Part shown: positions 1-8,302 of the stretch, in pieces
Position numbering within the stretch: position 1 is the stretch's first letter
Layout: each line of letters opens with the position of its first letter
Translations under genes and position numbers: made by a program
The notes under the pieces: model-generated
Database searches by the model: none
The model's input: the letters and a program-made list of their open reading frames with translations, nothing else
Told to the model about the DNA's origin: nothing
DNA from: Pseudobacteroides sp035370245
GTDB lineage: Bacteria > Bacillota > Clostridia > Acetivibrionales > DSM-2933
Direction: 5' to 3'
Length of the DNA: 64,000 bases
Assembly (NCBI GenBank): GCA_035370245.1
Contig: DAOOVO010000010.1
Span: 1 to 64,000 of the forward strand

Positions 1-173
1 ATCGATATTACCTGTTTTTAACAGGAGTTATTGCAGTGGAATCAAAATTAAATATTTAACAAAACATTTAAATGACATCAGACAAGTTTAATTTAATCAG
101 AATTAACCTCATTTGCCAAAAAATATATGGTTACTAAAATTATACAACAATAATTGAGTTTTTCAAGTAAAAT

Positions 174-215
174 AAAGAAATGCATTAATAAAACAAAGAA
201 ATGAATTAATAAAAC
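174..215. repeat. 21-bp tandem duplication beside the retron RNA
   Basis: Two adjacent 21-base units at 174-194 and 195-215 differ at one base (aaagaaatgcattaataaaac against aaagaaatgaattaataaaac). They directly abut the a2 end of the retron RNA. In the direction of the retron transcript the DNA here reads T-rich, so the first unit may also supply the U-tract where that transcript ends. Confidence 0.85.
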
Positions 216-216
216 A

Positions 217-434
217 AAAAATAACAGATACCTTGCTAACTACTCTAATATCTGGTTGTGACACTTAAGCATTGCTTCACTATTGTCGCTACACCGTAGG
301 ATCCTTTTAAAAAGCGACTATAGTGAAGGCAAATGCGAGTTGCGCACAGCCAGGTGTCGTGTAACTGGCAAATCTCCACCGCGGCGCATCACCGAGGTAT
401 AAAGGCCAAGGAATCTGTTATTCTTTATCAATTT
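217..434 (-). ncRNA. Retron msr-msd non-coding RNA
   Basis: Read on the minus strand, this stretch has the order a1, msr, msd, a2. The a1 (407-425) and a2 (217-235) ends pair over 16 bases with one mismatch (AATAACAGAT.CCTTG), and a few more bases pair further out. Next to a1 come two small msr hairpins: 398-378 (ACCTCGG against CCGCGGT, one mismatch) and 369-349 (GCCAG against CTGGC). Then comes a long msd hairpin whose arms lie at 336-313 and 290-269, about 22 pairs with small bulges, around a loop containing GGATCC. Guanosines just inside a1 (404-405) are candidates for the 2'-5' branch point. In known retrons this RNA is both primer and template for the reverse transcriptase. Here it lies 3' of the RT gene, on the same strand, with its own promoter. 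The architecture is seen in the sequence; exact ends and branch site are inferred. Confidence 0.85.
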
Positions 435-440
435 AAATTT

Positions 441-469
441 AGTATAACAAAGACGATATTCAAATTCAA
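441..469 (-). promoter_or_regulatory. Promoter of the retron RNA
   Basis: On the minus strand TTGAAT (469-464) and TATACT (446-441) are separated by exactly 17 bases, a good vegetative sigma-A promoter. Transcription would begin near 434, just before the a1 segment at 425. It lies between the RT stop codon and the RNA, so the RNA can be made independently of the protein operon. It also fixes the likely strand of the RNA. Confidence 0.75.
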
Positions 470-498
470 CTTAATTTTCCAAGTATTTTAATAAAGTA

Positions 499-2013
499 CT
501 ACATCATTTTATTTACATCCCTTATAAGATTATATGAATCTGTTATAATGCTCCTGTACCTTTCTTCATTAACACATTTGAGCCATGATGCCATACCCGA
601 TATCTCACTGATTGATTCGTAAGGTACTTTTCCCTCAGCTAAAGCCTTACGGGCATTATGTATTGCAGCTCTTAATGTTTTTACCCATTTCTTTCTTACT
701 CCAAGCCGGTCATTGTTAACCACAATTCCAGTTATTGACTGGCAGTTGTTTTTCTTTAAGAACCTGGTCTTTTCAAAATTTAGCTTAAAGCCCTCATCTG
801 AAATTATTTTGGTGACAAGACCGCAAAATTTACCAACATCTGTCATTGATGCTTCTTTTGTGCTAAAGCTTATATCATCTGCGTACCTTGTGTATATAAA
901 ACCGAATTTTGAAGCAAGGCCGTTGAGCCTTTTATCTAATGAACGGCAAAGTATATTGGTAATCATAGGACTTGCAGGTGAGCCTTGAGGAAGAATTCTT
1001 CCCGTCGTTGCAACAAATTTCCGTTTACCGTTTACTTCTATTTCCATACGTTCACAATATGTGCACAGCATTGCCAATAAAGATGCTATATAGCCTGAAT
1101 AGCCAAAACCCATAAACATTCCTCTTACCCTTTGAAATGTAATGGTAGGAAAGAAGTCCTCTATATCCATATTTATCAATAAAGCAGGACTTTTCTCATG
1201 AATATTGGCACCTGTAACAACCGACCTTCCTTTAATAAAACCGTGGGCATTAGATGAAATAAATTTATAGCCGTCGCTTTGAGATGCAAATTTTTCTAGA
1301 ATACCCTCTAATATTTTCTTTTGAACGCTTTTCAATACTTTTTTGGGTGCGGCTATATTACGAGTACCGCCATTTCTTTTTTGAATCTTGTAATGATGAT
1401 AATGGTCAATTGTAACAACATCACGATGATATGCCAAAAATCTAAGTACCTTGTATTCAATTCCGAGAAAATCTGCCAGTTCCTTGTCGGTATTTATTAT
1501 GGGTAGTCCACATGCTGTCAATCTGTCTTGATTTCCTGATTTATAATGGAGCATGGAGGAATAGCCGTTACCGATATAAACAATGTTATTTTCCTTATTT
1601 TTCTTCCATTCTAATAACTTCTGCTCCTTTAAAAGCTCCAACTGTTTTTTTCTCTGTTCTCGGCGTTCTTTGGATTCTTTCATAATCCGCAAGGCAATAT
1701 CCTTACGTATTCTTTCCTCATCCCAAGAGCTATCATACTCCTTCTTAAGCTCTCTTAGTTTATAATCTATTTCGTTCTTTTCCTTACATATTTTTACAAT
1801 TTCATTGGCGATTTTTTTATACTCTGAAAAAAGACTTTGCCTCTTCTGATATTGTTCAGGAGTCTCGTTGAGCTGTCTTTCAAAAGGTGTGGGCAATCCT
1901 TTGGGCCAGAAACCATATTCAATCATTTTATGAATGGTGAACTCTTTCTTACCCATTTTTCCCACACTACTTCTATATTCTTCTATTTTTTTTATATCTC
2001 TATTATCCATCAT
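499..2013 (-). CDS. Retron-type reverse transcriptase
   Basis: A 504-residue reverse transcriptase. The catalytic core is clear: the first Asp motif is NMDIEDFFPT (281-290), LPQGSPASP at 341-349, and the active-site YADD at 377-380. Retron hallmarks are present in variant form: GANIH (268-272) where retrons usually have NAxxH, and SITG (426-429) for the VTG motif. There is no maturase or endonuclease domain as in group II introns, and the QG motif rules out a diversity-generating RT. The first 170 residues are an unusual extension, highly charged and probably coiled-coil (about 50-145). The start ATG overlaps the stop of the SWIM gene, with GGAG eight bases upstream, so the two are translationally coupled. 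It should reverse-transcribe the adjacent RNA at 217-434 into msDNA. Confidence 0.93.
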   Translation of the reverse strand: MMDNRDIKKIEEYRSSVGKMGKKEFTIHKMIEYGFWPKGLPTPFERQLNETPEQYQKRQSLFSEYKKIANEIVKICKEKNEIDYKLRELKKEYDSSWDEERIRKDIALRIMKESKERREQRKKQLELLKEQKLLEWKKNKENNIVYIGNGYSSMLHYKSGNQDRLTACGLPIINTDKELADFLGIEYKVLRFLAYHRDVVTIDHYHHYKIQKRNGGTRNIAAPKKVLKSVQKKILEGILEKFASQSDGYKFISSNAHGFIKGRSVVTGANIHEKSPALLINMDIEDFFPTITFQRVRGMFMGFGYSGYIASLLAMLCTYCERMEIEVNGKRKFVATTGRILPQGSPASPMITNILCRSLDKRLNGLASKFGFIYTRYADDISFSTKEASMTDVGKFCGLVTKIISDEGFKLNFEKTRFLKKNNCQSITGIVVNNDRLGVRKKWVKTLRAAIHNARKALAEGKVPYESISEISGMASWLKCVNEERYRSIITDSYNLIRDVNKMM

Positions 2014-3752
2014 AGCAGTATCTCCAAAATATCATTGATTTTATATTCACGGTCAGGTTCAAATTCCAATTGCATAAATTTGGATGTAGTTGAATAAAGT
2101 GCAAGAATATGGGAGCATGGCTCCGATATATTCCTTGAACCTCTATTAAACTCACTGCATTTACATTTTACTTTGGATATCTGACCGTCCTGATCAATAA
2201 CCAATTCAGCGTTGCCATCCTTATATGAATTTGTGGCAATAAGTTCCATTTCATTGTTAACTTTGATGGTAAAATTAGCCATGCCTTCCCGTATATGCTC
2301 CTGTACTTTAATCTCCATAGGAGTGATTTCATACAACGATTTGTCTATGGGAACACTTAAAAGCTGACGAAACCTTACCACATCCATGACGGGGTCGAAA
2401 TATCCTTCACCGCGTCTTAAGAGCATACCTATTCCGGCTTTATTTATTGTTTTTGAAACATTTAGTTTATTAGCAATACCGTCAATAGATAAAAATCTAT
2501 GTTCTTTTAACAGTGAATAAACATCCTCGTAATTTCCATTACCGATAAAGCCACTTAATATATTAAATGCAGTTCCTTTCACCCAGTCATTGGAAGACCA
2601 TGATGAAAAACCTATAGTCATTTTCATTGAACCCATATCACCGATTATGAATTGCGGCATTCCGAAACCTAACAGTCTTACGGTAAATGACTTTACATGG
2701 GGGATTATCTTTTCAATTACAAGCCATCGTCTTCGGCCCCATATTTTTTCTTCACGTTTCTTTTCTCCATGATAAACAGATTGAAGCTCCATAACTTTTC
2801 CAAATGGCTCAAATACAACTTTAACGGGCTTTTCCGGTTCAAGTATCCATTTCATGTATCTAGGGCTTTTATTTGCCTTGAATCTTCTTAAAAAAGAGCA
2901 AATGTCATACATGTCAACAGGTGTAACAGTAACATCCACACCACCAAGGCTTGCTGCTCCCGATACCTGATTAAAGCCCTTAATCCACGATTTGGGAAGC
3001 TCAATTTTTTTCTCTATATATTCAGGCATGACGTCTGTGTCAACTGTAAAGCCTTCAGGGTTTACAGACAGCTCTACGTTGTTGTATGTTCTAAACCGCT
3101 CCATTTCTCGTGCCAGTTTATCGGAAAAATCTATGTTTGTTGTGCCCAGTTGTGGCTGCTGCTTTAGCTCGAATTCATCCATGCTAACCGAAAGACAACC
3201 GTATGTCGATTCATCCAGTGAAAACGCTTCGAAGGACACCTGGTCAGGATGAACCGTTATAACAGGATCCAGCACATACCAAAGGTTTATATCTCGAGTT
3301 TTTATAAATTGCCAGAATTTCCTTTCCAGCTTGTAATAGTCACGCCATACATCATATTTGTCAATTTCATTTTTCAATTGACTTTGAGCTTTTGTAAGCC
3401 CATCTAACTTTATATTGAGGCTTTCCTTATAATTTTGCAGGTCGTTTATTTTATTCTGCAAATCTGATTTTTTATCTGCCGACATATATTTTTCATGTGA
3501 TGAAATTTGCCTTTCTATTTCCTCATTAAGCCAGGCGAAAAACTCAGTTCGTTCTTTCTTTTTCTGCCTGGTATCCGAAATAACGATTTGACGAAGCATG
3601 AGCATGGCATCTCTAAAAATAAGAGGGTTTTTTAGTGTGCCTACGAAGGATACTTTTTCCGCCCTTGAAAGATCGGGACTTAAGCCTAAAACTGTTTGGT
3701 CTCCATTCTGTATGCACATGGACGGACTTGCATATTGATAATTAACCTGCAT
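2010..3752 (-). CDS. Winged-helix/SWIM zinc-finger protein of the retron operon
   Basis: A 580-residue protein. Near its C-terminus (about 530-548) it has a SWIM zinc-binding motif, CxC-x13-CxH, which in other proteins binds DNA or partner proteins. Before it, around 420-465, is a helix-rich stretch with a winged-helix look (SIDGIANKLNVSKT). A coiled coil is likely around 100-140. I chose the ATG at 3752: AAGGAAGG lies eight bases upstream, while the GTG at 3761 would overlap that site. The gene overlaps the end of the upstream ARM gene by 11 bases and the RT start by four, so all three are made together. By family knowledge this matches the WHSWIM component I recall for type XIII retrons; its role there (DNA sensing or effector partner) is inference. 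Confidence 0.8.
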   Translation of the reverse strand: MQVNYQYASPSMCIQNGDQTVLGLSPDLSRAEKVSFVGTLKNPLIFRDAMLMLRQIVISDTRQKKKERTEFFAWLNEEIERQISSHEKYMSADKKSDLQNKINDLQNYKESLNIKLDGLTKAQSQLKNEIDKYDVWRDYYKLERKFWQFIKTRDINLWYVLDPVITVHPDQVSFEAFSLDESTYGCLSVSMDEFELKQQPQLGTTNIDFSDKLAREMERFRTYNNVELSVNPEGFTVDTDVMPEYIEKKIELPKSWIKGFNQVSGAASLGGVDVTVTPVDMYDICSFLRRFKANKSPRYMKWILEPEKPVKVVFEPFGKVMELQSVYHGEKKREEKIWGRRRWLVIEKIIPHVKSFTVRLLGFGMPQFIIGDMGSMKMTIGFSSWSSNDWVKGTAFNILSGFIGNGNYEDVYSLLKEHRFLSIDGIANKLNVSKTINKAGIGMLLRRGEGYFDPVMDVVRFRQLLSVPIDKSLYEITPMEIKVQEHIREGMANFTIKVNNEMELIATNSYKDGNAELVIDQDGQISKVKCKCSEFNRGSRNISEPCSHILALYSTTSKFMQLEFEPDREYKINDILEILL

Positions 3753-6700
3753 GCACAGCACCTTCCTTTCTTATTTTAGCCAAAGCCACCAGTGCTCGCT
3801 CTGTATCAATAATTATGTTTGAGGCACCGATATTTAATAGGATTGATTCAATCTCACTGAGTTTATCGGGAAAGGCCTCAACAAACCGCGGCAAAGAATC
3901 ATAAACGCGTTGTTTGCTTTTTGAATTCTTGTTTGGCAATAATAAAAGTGTTTTAACATAGTACATGAAAAGCTCCTTTGTTTCGTTTTTAAAGTTATCA
4001 ATAGTGCTGTCTATTTTATTTGAAATGTATGCTTTTACTTCCGGAGAACTGTGTTCTAACATTTGAATTATGAACTCACCTGGTATCTGCTCTCCATAAA
4101 TGCTGTCAAGCTGATTAAGGCCGAACTTATAAGCTCTCTCTACAGGAGAATCGATAATCATTGAGTGGAGCTTTTTCTGTTTTTCCTGAGGCAAGATGGA
4201 AAAAACATCTTTTGCCAACTCATTTGCATTAGGAACATCTGATTCCAAAAGAATGAGAACCGTAGAAGGCTTATCAAAAAGAGCTTCCTTAAACATAGTT
4301 AGAATATCTAAAAGTATGCTGATAATTCTTGAGGCAGAGGATTCCAAAACATCAAGTATTTGTGAATCTCTTGGTATACTTTTGCATTTAATGGCCTCAA
4401 GGATGGATATGATTCTTTTGTTTCGCAAAGAAGCAGCCCTTATAGGGATTGCTACTTCCTTTAGTATTTCATCAAGCTCTTCAAATGAATACGAAAAAAT
4501 TACTTCTTCAAGGAAGGCACAATGCCATTCAGGAAGCTTTGGTACATCGAATAACGCATTAATTATGCTGTCAAATATTTGTTTCCTTAAGCTTAGGTCA
4601 GCTTTTCTTGCCTTGCCTGAATGTAAAATAAGAATATCGCTGATATTCTCAGGTATCTGAGCGGGATTTAAACCATTTTCATGGTTATGTACCATGCGGT
4701 TTAAGAAAACAATAAACTGCTCAACAGATAAATTTTGCATTCCCGTTGAGAACAGATCAGCCCAATCGGAAATGTTAGGCAGCATGATAAAATCTGCTGT
4801 AAATTCAGGGGTGAGCCTTCCTCCGAATCGTTCAAAATAATTAAGTGCTACGGATTTAAGTCTCTCGTCGGAATATTTTATCAATGATAAGAACAACTTC
4901 ATATCAAACTGGGCTATGTTGTTAGTTTTTTGTACAAGAATATCCATAAACATGTTTGCAAGAGGATTATATGAAACAAGTGCCAGTTTTACAAGCTTGT
5001 CATAATCAATATTGGAAACAAACTCATTTAAATTTGGCGAATCCTTCAATATGAAGTAACAGGCTTTCACGACAGGATCAATCTTAGCATTTAATGCAAT
5101 ATCCGCTGCAGCATCTAAATGTCTGTCCCATATATCCTTGCGGTACTCATGTCGTCCCTCTAATCTCATAAAATGTTCTGTATTAAACCACTCGTAATAA
5201 TCCCTCCAGTCCTGCCAGGTACGCATGTTTTGAGGAGGCTTTTCATTAAAATCATTGTATAGATAAAACTTTATAAACTTATTAAAAGTGAAACTTTCAC
5301 CCTTTTCATTTACATAGTCAATATTTGTATAGCTTGTTAGGAGCACTTTTAGAGCTTCGATAAATTTATTTTCATCAGTATCGGCATATAAGTTAATGAC
5401 ACGTCTTATATATCGCTGAAAATATTCCAATGCTTTTTTATTGCGGTTGCCTTTAAAATAATATGTAAGACGCGGTGCATCAACAAAATAACCGATCTTT
5501 CCAATGACATCTGCAAGTCCTAATGCTTCCGCTTCCTGCAGTGTATTTTTAAAATCTATAATTTTTAAGCTTTTTCCGTCACAATAAGGACTTGTTTCAA
5601 AGTGTTCGGGATAATCTATGTACTGGCGTGTCTGCCAATCATAATACTGCTGTAGTGAATTTAAATACCTTTTTCTTGCATATTTTCTATATGTTGCACC
5701 ATCAAGAACTTTATCTTGAGGTAAATCCTTTCCTTTGATTCGTATTAGCTTTAGATCCATTTTTGAAACGTTAATATTTATCCAGTGAATTTTTCCTTCC
5801 CTTAAAATAGGATCCATTGCTGTAATATATATATCTGCACAACGCTTTACACCCTTTGCATAGCCTACTTCAGCCCATGTTATGCTTGAAGAAGTTAAAG
5901 CTTTTGCCTCGTCCAGTAAAATTGGGTTTCTTGTTTTCGCAAGTTCAAGGAACAGCCCGGATATGGCTTCGGTGCTTGCCATATTAAATAAGAGCATATA
6001 CACATCTTTTGGAGGATTGCTTTTTACAAGCTGGCTTAACATTTTCTTTCTTATATAGATGTTTTGATTTCCAAGCATACCGACAAAAAGGTTAAAATAT
6101 TGGGAATAGCTTTCCGGAAGCTTTATAACCATATTTGGATTTTTAGCAATTTTAAATCCATGAAACTTTATATTCGAAAGCTCAATTTTCTCTACAATCT
6201 GTTCATAAGTGAGGCTTGTAAAATAGGGCAGCACAATCTTTTCATATGGAGATAAGTGGCTAAAATCCCATGAATTCATTTTTTTTATTGATTTAAAGGC
6301 AGGTAGATGTCCTTCTTTGCCCTTTAATATGAGATATCTGTCATACCTGACATCATCACAAAGCAGGTTTCCTTTTTTAAATTCATGCTTACCGTATAAA
6401 ACAAGAAAAGAGGGATTCCGGTTTTCATCCCATCCCCAGAGCACAATGTGTCTTAATGGCTCACCCTTTCTATCCCATGTTTTTTTGAAGTTAACAGGCC
6501 CGGGAGTTGTAAAAGTAGCTTCATCGACATCTATCGGTGTGCCCGTTGTCGGTGACTCAACTTCCAATCCGTACAAATTGCAAATTTCAGCAAGCCCGTT
6601 GCTAAAACCGCTTCCAACGGCAGCAAACTTCCATTTGCCCTTATACTTATATATTTCAAAAGCTACAATCGCTCTTTCATTACTGAACATATCCTTATCT

Positions 6701-7092
6701 AAGTTGTATTGAAACAGAATATTATTGGTATCTGAGGAAAGTGCTTGAACATATGCCCAGTACAGTTGGCTTAAATTATCTATTTTTTTGTCATCATCAT
6801 AAATGGAAAGGCTGAAGACTATTTTGGAAATCCTTTCAGGGATTTTTGCAAAATCAACTTTGACGGATTTTCCATCCTCTGCTAGAACAATTCCTCTATC
6901 AAATGTGCTTGGGTTATTATAAAATACAAAATCTTCATCAAATTGAACTTTTTCAGTGTTTCCCAGAGGAAATGCAGATACATCCAATGAGATGCTTGAA
7001 TCTGCCCATCCAAATGCAAACGTTAGCATGGACGAATTTCCCATATAGTCTGCCAAATCGATTCTTTGTCCTTTTACAAGATAGGTGAACAT
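3742..7092 (-). CDS. TerD-domain/ARM-like large protein of the retron operon
   Basis: A 1116-residue protein, first gene of the retron operon. Residues 1-185 resemble a TerD (tellurite/stress resistance) domain: AFGWADSS near 27-34, DEDFVFYNNP near 53-62 and the closing KWKFAAVGSGFSNGLAEI. A beta-rich segment follows (about 200-290). The rest, from about 300, is almost entirely short amphipathic helices, consistent with an armadillo/HEAT-like superhelix. No nuclease, ATPase or membrane motif is visible. The start is supported by GAGGGAG nine bases upstream. Its length and repeat character fit the 'ARM' partner I recall for type XIII retrons. It is likely the effector scaffold or sensor, but no activity can be read from the sequence. 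Confidence 0.78.
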   Translation of the reverse strand: MFTYLVKGQRIDLADYMGNSSMLTFAFGWADSSISLDVSAFPLGNTEKVQFDEDFVFYNNPSTFDRGIVLAEDGKSVKVDFAKIPERISKIVFSLSIYDDDKKIDNLSQLYWAYVQALSSDTNNILFQYNLDKDMFSNERAIVAFEIYKYKGKWKFAAVGSGFSNGLAEICNLYGLEVESPTTGTPIDVDEATFTTPGPVNFKKTWDRKGEPLRHIVLWGWDENRNPSFLVLYGKHEFKKGNLLCDDVRYDRYLILKGKEGHLPAFKSIKKMNSWDFSHLSPYEKIVLPYFTSLTYEQIVEKIELSNIKFHGFKIAKNPNMVIKLPESYSQYFNLFVGMLGNQNIYIRKKMLSQLVKSNPPKDVYMLLFNMASTEAISGLFLELAKTRNPILLDEAKALTSSSITWAEVGYAKGVKRCADIYITAMDPILREGKIHWININVSKMDLKLIRIKGKDLPQDKVLDGATYRKYARKRYLNSLQQYYDWQTRQYIDYPEHFETSPYCDGKSLKIIDFKNTLQEAEALGLADVIGKIGYFVDAPRLTYYFKGNRNKKALEYFQRYIRRVINLYADTDENKFIEALKVLLTSYTNIDYVNEKGESFTFNKFIKFYLYNDFNEKPPQNMRTWQDWRDYYEWFNTEHFMRLEGRHEYRKDIWDRHLDAAADIALNAKIDPVVKACYFILKDSPNLNEFVSNIDYDKLVKLALVSYNPLANMFMDILVQKTNNIAQFDMKLFLSLIKYSDERLKSVALNYFERFGGRLTPEFTADFIMLPNISDWADLFSTGMQNLSVEQFIVFLNRMVHNHENGLNPAQIPENISDILILHSGKARKADLSLRKQIFDSIINALFDVPKLPEWHCAFLEEVIFSYSFEELDEILKEVAIPIRAASLRNKRIISILEAIKCKSIPRDSQILDVLESSASRIISILLDILTMFKEALFDKPSTVLILLESDVPNANELAKDVFSILPQEKQKKLHSMIIDSPVERAYKFGLNQLDSIYGEQIPGEFIIQMLEHSSPEVKAYISNKIDSTIDNFKNETKELFMYYVKTLLLLPNKNSKSKQRVYDSLPRFVEAFPDKLSEIESILLNIGASNIIIDTERALVALAKIRKEGAVHAG

Positions 7093-7112
7093 AAAAATTC
7101 GCTCCCTCTACG

Positions 7113-7177
7113 GGCATTTCAAAAAATAAATTATGAAAGCATTTTATAATATCATCACATCGGATTATTGAAATGCC
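7113..7177. repeat. Small inverted-repeat element, copy 1
   Basis: GGCATTTCAA at 7113-7122 is mirrored by TTGAAATGCC at 7168-7177, giving a 65-bp element with 10-bp perfect ends. The same end sequence bounds the element at 26817-26909. It lies in the leader of the retron operon, between any upstream promoter and the ribosome binding site. It looks like a degenerate miniature element or a conserved intergenic hairpin. Confidence 0.55.
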
Positions 7178-7318
7178 TCAATGTTGTTAATAGAAATTTA
7201 CAAATATAATAATAACATGTTTCTAATGATTGGTGTATAAAAATTTTAAATTGTGTTTTGAAACTTGGATAAATTGAATATTAATTACTATTAATGTTTA
7301 ATTTAAAGGGGTCAAACA

Positions 7319-8089
7319 ATGATGTTTTATGTAGTTAAGGCAAAGAGGGTGCTTCCTGTTGTTCTAGCGATAGTTATTGTGTTTGCTGTTGCATTTATTA
7401 TTCTAATGTCTAATTCCGAGGTTTTAGGAGTGTTCGGCACCGATAACGATTTACCCATATATTCAGTGGATTATCCGGATAAAGTTGTAGCGATAACATT
7501 TGACTGTGCTTGGGGTGCGGATGATATACCGCAAATTTTAAGCACATTGAAAAAAGAAGATGTGAAGGCAACTTTTTTTGTCCTTGGGCAATGGGCTCAA
7601 AAAAATCCTGAAATGATAAAAATGATGGCTATGGATGGGCATGATGTTGCCAATCATTCATATTCACACTTCAGGATGGGTGCTTTAAACAATGCCAAAA
7701 TCAGAGAGGAAATTGATTTATGCGGAAGAAAAATAAATGAAATAACCGGAAATAAGGTTGACCTGTTTAGAGCACCATATGGCGATTACAGCAGTTCAGT
7801 AGTGAAAATAGCCAGAGAACTGGGATATTATACAATCCAGTGGGATGTTGACAGCCTTGATTGGAAGCCCGGCATATCACAGAGTGAAATAATGAACCGA
7901 ATTGTTACAAAAGTTAAGCCTGGTTCAATATTGCTTTTCCATAATGATACACCCCATACGGCAAAAATGCTGCCTGATATTATTTCTGCACTAAAGAATA
8001 ACGGTTATGGATTCCTGCCTGTTTCAAAGTTGATAATGAGGGATAATTATTATATAGATTTTGACGGGACGCAGAAGAAGAATAAATAA
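7319..8089 (+). CDS. PdaB-like polysaccharide deacetylase
   Basis: A 256-residue protein with a single N-terminal membrane anchor (about 10-32) followed by a NodB-type polysaccharide deacetylase domain on the outside of the cell. Visible motifs: TFDCAWGADD with the catalytic and metal-binding aspartates, HSYSH with the metal-binding histidines, RAPYGDY, and LLFHND at the end. The form of motif 1 and the short anchored layout resemble PdaB, a sporulation deacetylase of peptidoglycan in bacilli. A ribosome binding site (AAAGGGG) precedes the ATG by seven bases. It stands alone, with a terminator behind it. The enzyme family is clear; a sporulation role is inferred. Confidence 0.85.
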   Translation: MMFYVVKAKRVLPVVLAIVIVFAVAFIILMSNSEVLGVFGTDNDLPIYSVDYPDKVVAITFDCAWGADDIPQILSTLKKEDVKATFFVLGQWAQKNPEMIKMMAMDGHDVANHSYSHFRMGALNNAKIREEIDLCGRKINEITGNKVDLFRAPYGDYSSSVVKIARELGYYTIQWDVDSLDWKPGISQSEIMNRIVTKVKPGSILLFHNDTPHTAKMLPDIISALKNNGYGFLPVSKLIMRDNYYIDFDGTQKKNK

Positions 8090-8110
8090 TAATAATTTGT
8101 GGTGAGGCGT

Positions 8111-8137
8111 AAAGAAGGCATTTTGTCTTCTTTTTTT
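8111..8137 (+). terminator. Terminator after the polysaccharide deacetylase
   Basis: AAAGAAG (8111-8117) pairs with CTTCTTT (8127-8133) and is followed by a run of T. Confidence 0.65.
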
Positions 8138-8302
8138 GTTATATTGAGAAAATACCGGAATGTATAAAAATTGAATCAAATGTGATAATTTGATACTTCT
8201 ACATTGAAATTATGATATAATCAAAATGAGGTAAAATTGAGATTTAAAATATGATTTCATAATTTTATATTGGTGGAAGTTATAAAGGTAGGGGGGATCA
8301 AA

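Noticed and set aside
217..434. Retron RNA on the plus strand
   Set aside because: Inverted repeats fold on both strands, but only the minus strand gives the order a1, small msr hairpins, long msd hairpin, a2, and only that strand has a promoter with 17-base spacing at the right distance. The RT is also on the minus strand.
499..2013. Group II intron maturase or diversity-generating RT
   Set aside because: There is no maturase or endonuclease domain and no intron boundary; the RT has a QG motif rather than the SQ type of diversity-generating RTs, no template/variable repeat was seen, and a retron RNA is adjacent.
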